Below are positions 58,247-64,000 of a DNA stretch of 64,000 nucleotides, piece by piece. The notes under the pieces were generated by a model that worked only from the letters and a program-made list of their open reading frames with translations, did not search any database and was not told where the DNA came from. The DNA is from CAVQCT01 sp964520865. Lineage in GTDB: Bacteria; Zixibacteria; MSB-5A5; GN15; FEB-12. The number at the start of each line of letters is the position of its first letter. Position 1 is the stretch's first letter. Both the position numbers and the translations under genes were made by a program. Location of the stretch: contig CAZFOY010000004.1 in assembly GCA_964520865.1 (NCBI GenBank), positions 1 to 64,000 of the forward strand, written 5' to 3'.

Positions 58247-59179
58247 ATGAAAAGTTTCAGACGGTTCGCTCTCTTCACCACTCTCTGGACCTATTTCCTG
58301 ATATTCATGGGAGGACTCGTCCGGGTCTCTGGCGCCGGCCTTGGCTGTCCCGATTGGCCGCGATGTTTCGGGCGATGGATCCCGCCGACAAGCGTCTCGC
58401 AGCTCCCGGCCAATATCGATCCGGCCCAGTTCAATTTCACACTGGCATGGATCGAGTATATCAACAGGCTTTGCGGCGTCGTCCTCGGGCTGCTGATGAT
58501 CGTTGCCGCCGCCTGGGTCCTCATCCGTTTTGCCAGGTATCTGCGGGTCCTTTTGCCGGTACTTATTGCCGCCTTGCTGACCGCGTTTCAGGGGTGGCAG
58601 GGGAGTGTGGTGGTGTCCTCGCAACTCGAACCGATTATCGTCACCGTCCACATGTTCCTTGCCCTGGTAATCGTGAGTCTTATGATCTATGCTACCTACG
58701 AGGCGTATCTGATCGAGAACAAAGGCAACCTGCCTACTGGCAGCTTGCCGCGGAGTCTCTCGGCCTGGTTCGGCACTCTCTGGCTGATCGGCCTCGTGCA
58801 GATTATCTTCGGTACACAGATCCGATCCGCTCTCGAAGTGATCCGCGAACAGTATCCGCTCGAAACAGGCGCGGCGTGGTTGAGCCGGGTAGGGGCCATC
58901 AATCACCTTCACATGCTCCTTGGGATTGTCCTTTTGGCGCTTTCCTGGTACGTCACCCAGCTCGCATTCAAGCACAAGGCTCAGCTTAGCTCGGTCATGA
59001 AACAGGCGACGGTCGCTATGGTGACGGTCGTCACACTTCAGTTCGTGCTGGGGATACTCTTTATTCTCATGGGGATGTCGGCCGTCCGGCAGGTCTTTCA
59101 CCTCTGGCTGGCGAGCATGTATATCGGCCTTACATTACTGCTCTACACTATGACCCGAAGAAGGGAGGCGCATTCATGA
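58247..59179 (+). CDS. ctaA: Heme A synthase
   Basis: Oxidises heme O to heme A for the caa3 oxidase. 310 residues, about eight spans, COX15/CtaA family. The first half has RVSGAGLGCPDWPRCFG (the conserved Cys pair region, residues about 24-40) and WIEYINRLCGVVLG with the His/Glu-type ligand region (WIEYINR), the second INHLHMLLGIVLL and RQVFHLWLASMYIG with further His ligands. GGATGGAGAC precedes the ATG. It starts a second cluster that overlaps its way to the DUF420 gene (ATGA contacts). Confidence 0.93.
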   Translation: MKSFRRFALFTTLWTYFLIFMGGLVRVSGAGLGCPDWPRCFGRWIPPTSVSQLPANIDPAQFNFTLAWIEYINRLCGVVLGLLMIVAAAWVLIRFARYLRVLLPVLIAALLTAFQGWQGSVVVSSQLEPIIVTVHMFLALVIVSLMIYATYEAYLIENKGNLPTGSLPRSLSAWFGTLWLIGLVQIIFGTQIRSALEVIREQYPLETGAAWLSRVGAINHLHMLLGIVLLALSWYVTQLAFKHKAQLSSVMKQATVAMVTVVTLQFVLGILFILMGMSAVRQVFHLWLASMYIGLTLLLYTMTRRREAHS

Positions 59180-59781
59180 CCCGACGCGCTGTACTCTTTC
59201 GCCGTATCGGCATTATTCTGATTGTTGCATTAATACTTGAAGTCGGAGCCTATATCGTCATTAAGCGGGCGGATGAGTCTCGTTCGGAGCTGCCGGTGCT
59301 GGGCAAAGTGCCGTCGTTCGCGCTGCAGGCTCAGGACGGTCAACCGTTCGATCGCGACAATCTACTCAATAAAATCAACGTGGTTGACTTCATCTTCACC
59401 CGCTGTCAGGGACCCTGCCCGATTATGAGCGACCATATGACGGATCTGTACAAGCTGTATGCAAATTCCGACAAAGTGCAGTTTGTCTCGATATCGGTCG
59501 ATCCTGACTACGACTCGATCGGAGTCCTTCAGGACTATGCCGTCAGTCACGGTGTGACCGACGGACGGTGGAAGTTCCTGACCGGTCCGCTCGACTCGAT
59601 AAAGTCGCTGAGCGAAAACGGGTTCATGCTGGCGGCCGATGATCTGCCCGCAAGTCACAGCACGAAGTTCGTGCTGGTCGACGGAGCCGGAGATATCAGA
59701 GCTTACTACGACGGCACCGACCCGGCCAGCATCAACATACTGAAAACGAATATCAACGAGTTGGTCAAGCAGCTGAAATGA
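59176..59781 (+). CDS. Second SCO1/SenC-family protein
   Basis: 201 residues, N-terminal anchor (IGIILIVALILEVGAYIVI), thioredoxin fold with FTRCQGPCPIMSDHM (CxxxC, the SCO metal site) and the distal His in LPASHSTKFVLVDG; the PSFALQAQDGQPFDRDNLLN start is typical. A classical SCO without the C-terminal span of the copy at 53596. It starts 4 bp inside ctaA and overlaps the next gene by 4 bp, so it belongs to oxidase assembly. The two SCO copies may serve CuA loading and CuB or thiol reduction separately; that split is inference. Confidence 0.92.
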   Translation: MTRRAVLFRRIGIILIVALILEVGAYIVIKRADESRSELPVLGKVPSFALQAQDGQPFDRDNLLNKINVVDFIFTRCQGPCPIMSDHMTDLYKLYANSDKVQFVSISVDPDYDSIGVLQDYAVSHGVTDGRWKFLTGPLDSIKSLSENGFMLAADDLPASHSTKFVLVDGAGDIRAYYDGTDPASINILKTNINELVKQLK

Positions 59782-60191
59782 GTGTTCACGACCTTCCCGT
59801 CTTAAATGCCTCACTGAATTTCATCAGCGCGGTCCTGCTGACGTTCGGCTATGTGAACATCAGGCGGGGAAACCGTGATACCCACAAGAAATTCATGCTC
59901 GCCGCGCTGGTGTCTTCGGCCTGCTTCTTAACGAGCTATCTGATTTATCACTATGCTGTCGGTTCGGTCCCGTATCCGTACCACAACTGGACGCGTCCGA
60001 TATACTTTGCCATCCTGATTCCGCATGTCATACTGGCGGCCCTGATGGTGCCTTTCATTATCGTGGTGGTCTGGCGGGCGTTTCATGAAGATTTCCTCAG
60101 ACACCGGAGACTGGCGAGGAAAGTCTGGCCGGTCTGGATGTTCGTCTCCGTGAGCGGAATCGTGGTCTACCTGATGCTGTATGTGTTCTGA
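59778..60191 (+). CDS. DUF420 membrane protein
   Basis: 137 residues with four spans. Family signature: LPVLNASLNFISAVLLTFGY at the N-terminus, RRGNRDTHKKFMLAALVSSA (the conserved His/Lys loop), HYAVGSVPYPYHNWTRPIYF, HVILAALMVPFIIVV and RHRRLARKVWPVWMFVSVSG. DUF420 proteins are regularly encoded with CtaA and SCO and are probably oxidase assembly factors; four His make a metal or heme role possible. Overlaps the SCO gene as ATGAG. Last gene of the respiratory block. Confidence 0.9.
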   Translation: MSVHDLPVLNASLNFISAVLLTFGYVNIRRGNRDTHKKFMLAALVSSACFLTSYLIYHYAVGSVPYPYHNWTRPIYFAILIPHVILAALMVPFIIVVVWRAFHEDFLRHRRLARKVWPVWMFVSVSGIVVYLMLYVF

Positions 60192-60219
60192 GTAGGTCGG
60201 CCGAAGCGATTATAAGCTG

Positions 60220-60429
60220 CTAATTCACCGTCCGTTCAATATCCGCGAGTCTCGCCTTGATGCGGCGAGTGCCGGGATAAGTTCCGAGAACTCTAGAACC
60301 AAGCCGCTGAATTATTTGGAAGAATCTTCTGGTTGTCCGGTATTGATGAAGGTATAATAATGCCGGGAGTAGTAGTCTTGTGTCGGAAGGTGTTCGGGTT
60401 TCTTCTGTGGGCTTTGTGCTTTGAGTTTC
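60220..60429 (-). pseudogene. Possible 3' fragment of a degraded TPR-type gene
   Basis: The minus strand carries an open stretch with no start codon, ending in RRFFQIIQRLGSRVLGTYPG, then TRRIKARLADIERTVN and a TAG at 60220. The YPGTR..K..LADIE pattern resembles the ends of TPR or YfiO-like proteins. A stop at 60430-60432 cuts it upstream. It may be a relic or a chance frame. The 60192-60530 interval otherwise shows no gene. Confidence 0.2.
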
Positions 60430-60530
60430 TCACGTTAGCTAAGTGGTGAAAGGAGACCAATATCGGTGTAGTTTGTTCTTCAAGACGCGTTCAATAGTGG
60501 CTTAGTCAAGAAAATCTACGGGAGGCATGT

Positions 60531-61691
60531 ATGAAGCGAGTGTTTTGTTTTCTGACAACAGTACTGGTCGCAATCGTCGCAGTAGGCGTGCAAAGCAAGA
60601 TGACGCCGATTTTTCCCTATAGTTGGGGTGTCGAGGCAGTTCAGAAGGAATTCGACGGCAGGCATGTGGATTTGGAATTCTGGTTCAGGCCGAATAAGGA
60701 GGAGACCAAGTCAGTCTCCGTGACGGTTCAGACGAAGAACGGAATCATATTCGACGGCCCTTCAAGCTGGACGGTCCAGTTTGACGCCAAAGCTGATACG
60801 AACCGACAAATATTACACTTGGTTGTTCCGCCCAATGATACGAGCGAGATAGATTTCGTTCTAAAGGCACTTGGCGAAGGCAGGGTCGTGACCATTACTC
60901 GCGTGTTCGTGACGAGGGGAGATTCGATCGAGTATTGGCATGGCTGGCCACAAAAGGCGTACAGTCGCCCCGAGTCAGATACCGCCGATCGCGATACTCT
61001 GAAACAAAGCGATCTTGACCATGTCTACAATGTTGGCATTACTCTGAAGACGCCTGAACAAAAGGCGGCTGCGCTAAAGATATTGGGTTTTGCTCCTGAG
61101 ACCGATCAGTTCGGACGCGCAGGAGTGAGAATCACCCTGAGGAAGTTGTATGAGTTGGATGAGGCCGGTGTTCCATGCGAATCTCTTACTAAAGACGATA
61201 CTCCATCTTTCAATGGGCTCGACAACAGCCAACAGATGCAAATGATCGGGCCGCTTGGGATGGCTTCAGACGATGCAAAGAAGGAGATCATGAAAAGGCG
61301 AGAACAGACGCCGCTGCTCGACAAAAATACGGAAGCGTACTACATAGACGGCGAGATGTGGCAGCGGATCTATGGAGAGACGGAATTTCGCAAGATAACA
61401 CCCATCACTGATGTCGATACATTCCTCAGGCAGATGAACGACTCGATCCAGGCATTGCCACCCGACCACCTCTTCGATATCTGTCTTATGCTCACTGACG
61501 ACAAAGAGATATCTCAAGCCATTTCAATAGCCGGCAATCTGCCCGGGCCTGTTGACAGCGTATACTATCATGTTGAGTTGACCAGAAGGCAAATCACTGA
61601 GCTCGCTAAGTCGAAAATCAGATTCTCGTATATCATGAATGGTCGATGCGTTCACGATTCATTATCGGGCGTCGGAGGACATTCGGGCTAA
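60531..61691 (+). CDS. Exported hypothetical protein
   Basis: 386 residues with a signal peptide (VFCFLTTVLVAIVAVGVQS) and no family I recognise. The first part (about 25-150) is beta-rich (VDLEFWFRPNKEETKSVSVT, TRVFVTRGDSIEYWHGWP); the later part contains a degenerate duplicated helical motif (YNVGITLKTPEQKAAALKIL, and RRQITELAKSKIRFSYIMNG) and a Lys/Glu-rich middle. GGGAGGCATGT precedes the ATG. It stands alone between the respiratory block and the convergent large secreted protein. Function unknown. Confidence 0.65.
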   Translation: MKRVFCFLTTVLVAIVAVGVQSKMTPIFPYSWGVEAVQKEFDGRHVDLEFWFRPNKEETKSVSVTVQTKNGIIFDGPSSWTVQFDAKADTNRQILHLVVPPNDTSEIDFVLKALGEGRVVTITRVFVTRGDSIEYWHGWPQKAYSRPESDTADRDTLKQSDLDHVYNVGITLKTPEQKAAALKILGFAPETDQFGRAGVRITLRKLYELDEAGVPCESLTKDDTPSFNGLDNSQQMQMIGPLGMASDDAKKEIMKRREQTPLLDKNTEAYYIDGEMWQRIYGETEFRKITPITDVDTFLRQMNDSIQALPPDHLFDICLMLTDDKEISQAISIAGNLPGPVDSVYYHVELTRRQITELAKSKIRFSYIMNGRCVHDSLSGVGGHSG

Positions 61692-61792
61692 TGAGAATTC
61701 ACTTCGGAAGCTGATTCCACAATGCCCCCGCAACGAATTGTACGTTCTGAATGGAACTTTCTTCGACACGTATGAGGTGGAAAGTGCAGAGC

Positions 61793-64000
61793 TTACTTGA
61801 TGATGACTACTTTGCCGACCTGATTGCCGTAAGCCGATTCAACCACCCAGTAATACAGACCGCTGACGACTGACTGCGTGTTGCGTGAGATGAGGTCCCA
61901 ATAATCGACCGAAGCTGTGCCGCTCCCGGCCGGCTGGTCATGATCGATCTTTCGAATGAGATCTCCGTCGAGAGAATAGATCGAAATGGTGCATTTGTTC
62001 GGAAGGTTCGCGAAATATATGGCGCGGCCGCGCTCTATCCAGAGGTCGGTGAAGCGGTTTTCGAAACCCTGAGCATCGTAGTGAGCATCGGCCCGGTACG
62101 GATTAGGATAGCAATAGACATTCAGCTTTCCGTTCTTGAGCACTTCATCGTCGCCGTTCGGCAACGCAAACACTTTGTAGAGATTCTCGGTCGGAGCAGA
62201 TTCGAGCGGGCTAAGTGATTTGGCCGGTTGACCGAAATCGAATGCGGTTACTGATACATAATAAGGTACCGATGGGAGCAGGTTGTCGATATCGTACTCG
62301 TATTCATAATACCTCATTCTGCCCTGGTCATCGACATCGTTGGTGTCCAGAGTGGCATCCGGATAGATCTTATGGATCTTTTTCGGATCGGTCAGATCCG
62401 ATTGGTTGTAGTCGACTTTGGTGAAGAAATAGTGCTGGCCGTTTGCCTCGAACGGTTGCGCCCGGGTGTAGTCAAGCGGTTTAAAATCGTCGCCGTACAA
62501 AGCCTTCAGAGAATCGAGCGTAAACGGTATTTCCCTCAGGTCGTATTGCCTGTGGGTCGGATTCCAGATATATCGATTGTAGTCCTCTCGATCGTAGGAT
62601 GCAAGGAGGGTAATATCCCCCGGTTCTTCGGACCTCGCCAGATAGACCCGGTAGCCCTCGAAATCTTTGATCAGGCTGAATGAGTCGAAATAATTCTCGA
62701 CATCGCGGCCGTTCCACCGAACGATGATCTTGCCTCTTTCCCCGGTAACGCGGATCGGCGGCGCGGGCGGCGGGGTGGCGCCTCGAAAATCAGGCACACC
62801 ATCGCCGGCATAGTACACTTTAAGCGAATCGGACGTCGCCGGATCGACATACCAGAAGAACTTGCCCGAGTCGCCGTCGTCGTCGGTGTCAACTCCCGGA
62901 TTGTCGTAAATGCGCTTCGCCCAGCGAACGTTATCTATAAGGTCGTGGAAATCGAGATAGTTCAGAAACGGGTATGGGTTCTGGGGATCGAAATTGTCGC
63001 GATAAGCCGATGGGTTCGTGTGTGCTTTCTCACCGATCGAATACACGACCGCGACATCCTTTGCGGAATGAGGAGGGATGGTGAACGGTCCAAAGGAGGT
63101 GACAAAATGCACGAAATGCCCGCCGGCGATCTCCTCGGCGTACTCCGGAGGGGGCAGCCAGCCGTCCCGGGAGTGATTGTAGGCCGCGGTGTACCCGCTG
63201 TAATCGACTTCGGGATGCGACATCATGTAGTACTTGTCTTTGTCGCTTAGAGGCAGTCCGAGCCCGGAGCCGTAGAAGGAGCGAAAGGGTTCGTCCTGAG
63301 TCGGGGCTTTTCTCGGACCCCAGTTGATCCCTTCGTTGCTGACCCACCAGTTGAAATTGAAGATATTCGCTCCGACCGGAACATGGAGAGGGGCAATACC
63401 GAAGGCGTTGACGGTGGCAAGGAGGCCCCACGTATTTCCCGTCGGATGGCCGTCTTTGTCGACCACCCAGGCAATGTGCAGCGGCTCATACCCTAATTCC
63501 TCAAAGTCATAAGCAGCCGAATCAATGTATCCTTCGTAATCTTCGAGTCGCGGATAGGGGAGTTCAGCTACATGGTGAATCGCTCCGATATGGTACAGAC
63601 CGAAAAACGCATCCAGGATCGGAGTCTCGCCGAGATTGGTGATTTTGTAGTCGACAATTACGAAGTCCTCGGCATAGTCGTACGACCAAGAATAACTGGT
63701 CTGGTCGATTCGGATATCCAGCGGTTTGTGGTAACGTCGGTCGTAGTTGTTGTAAGGAACGAACGACTGATATTGAAAGGTGTCGGTGTACGAAGCCTGG
63801 AAGGTCACCTGCGACTTGGCCAGATAATCGGTGTTGCCCTTGATATTCGGGGTGATATCCTTGAAATCTCCGGCGCTTCCGTAGTCCGGCCAGAACTCGC
63901 TGTTGTAGCCGGTCCACCAGCCCTGGTAGTCGACATCGAGATTGGTCGATACGACCGTATCATTGCCAATGATACCGCCCACCCAGACGGCCGTGTAGTA
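61793..64000 (-). CDS. Large secreted protein with T9SS-like C-terminal domain, 5' end outside window
   Basis: At least 735 residues; the frame is open at the right edge (YYTAVWVGGIIGN) so the true start is outside. Most of it is a beta-rich extracellular region (DYKITNLGETPILDAFFGLY, then a fibronectin-type passage PAPPIRVTGERGKIIVRWNG with EGYRVYLARSEE). The end has the usual sorting-type domain: VYCYPNPYRADAHYD, TISIYSLDGDLIRKIDHD, and a final LYYWVVESAYGNQVGKVVIIK read in pieces. Such C-termini direct export by type IX secretion in Bacteroidetes and occur widely in related phyla, where the route is less certain. Function of the body unknown. Confidence 0.75.
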   Translation of the reverse strand, partial: YYTAVWVGGIIGNDTVVSTNLDVDYQGWWTGYNSEFWPDYGSAGDFKDITPNIKGNTDYLAKSQVTFQASYTDTFQYQSFVPYNNYDRRYHKPLDIRIDQTSYSWSYDYAEDFVIVDYKITNLGETPILDAFFGLYHIGAIHHVAELPYPRLEDYEGYIDSAAYDFEELGYEPLHIAWVVDKDGHPTGNTWGLLATVNAFGIAPLHVPVGANIFNFNWWVSNEGINWGPRKAPTQDEPFRSFYGSGLGLPLSDKDKYYMMSHPEVDYSGYTAAYNHSRDGWLPPPEYAEEIAGGHFVHFVTSFGPFTIPPHSAKDVAVVYSIGEKAHTNPSAYRDNFDPQNPYPFLNYLDFHDLIDNVRWAKRIYDNPGVDTDDDGDSGKFFWYVDPATSDSLKVYYAGDGVPDFRGATPPPAPPIRVTGERGKIIVRWNGRDVENYFDSFSLIKDFEGYRVYLARSEEPGDITLLASYDREDYNRYIWNPTHRQYDLREIPFTLDSLKALYGDDFKPLDYTRAQPFEANGQHYFFTKVDYNQSDLTDPKKIHKIYPDATLDTNDVDDQGRMRYYEYEYDIDNLLPSVPYYVSVTAFDFGQPAKSLSPLESAPTENLYKVFALPNGDDEVLKNGKLNVYCYPNPYRADAHYDAQGFENRFTDLWIERGRAIYFANLPNKCTISIYSLDGDLIRKIDHDQPAGSGTASVDYWDLISRNTQSVVSGLYYWVVESAYGNQVGKVVIIK

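Overview
The window reads as a chromosomal contig from an uncultured FCB-group bacterium, most likely candidate phylum Zixibacteria or a close relative. This is an inference from gene content, not from a marker gene. The pointers are a gingipain-type C25 protease ending in a dockerin-like repeat, a secreted protein with a T9SS-like C-terminus, a DUF5686 outer-membrane protein, a GldA/GldG/DUF4340 ABC trio, and an alternative complex III next to an A2-type caa3 oxidase. A run of exactly 100 N at 1094-1193 shows the contig is a scaffold. Promoters that can be read are sigma70-like (TTGACA-N17-TATATT type). Many, though not all, genes have a clear GGAGG-type ribosome binding site.

Layout. 1-4.9 kb: a cupin cut by the window edge, lipoproteins, a small membrane protein and a DinB-fold protein, interrupted by dispersed hairpin repeats. 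5-11.3 kb: an envelope redox group (exported MsrA, DsbD, lipoprotein redoxin) with a surface repeat protein and a CoA-transferase. 11.4-16.3 kb: a very large secreted C25 protease. 16.8-21.7 kb: a three-gene ABC exporter operon of gliding-motility type. 21.8-33.5 kb: a VWA protein fused to TonB-receptor-like N-terminal parts, an epimerase, an M14 peptidase with an AI-2E-type permease, a very basic Myb/H1-like DNA-binding protein, cupin, superoxide dismutase, bacilliredoxin, an orphan type III polyketide synthase and tRNA-Lys(CTT).

33.5-39 kb is the accessory part. Arrays of small hairpin modules flank a compact, terminator-bounded island at 34.64-37.15 kb. The island holds a cysteine-rich exported protein behind a 56-codon ORF, and, divergently, an XRE-TPR regulator followed by a 40-residue hydrophobic microprotein with its own RBS and a strong terminator. 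The arrangement resembles peptide-sensing (RRNPP-like) regulator/peptide pairs and is the best candidate for an undescribed system here.

39-44.2 kb holds a MutY-like glycosylase without iron-sulfur ligands, an O-antigen-ligase-like protein and a DUF5686 barrel. 44.5-60.2 kb is one long respiratory block: heme O synthase, alternative complex III (ActA-F), a small single-span protein, SCO, caa3 oxidase subunits II-I-III-IV, heme A synthase, a second SCO and DUF420. Together these would carry electrons from quinol through ACIII to O2, with their own heme A and copper-insertion factors. The window ends in an unknown exported protein and the 3' part of a large secreted protein.
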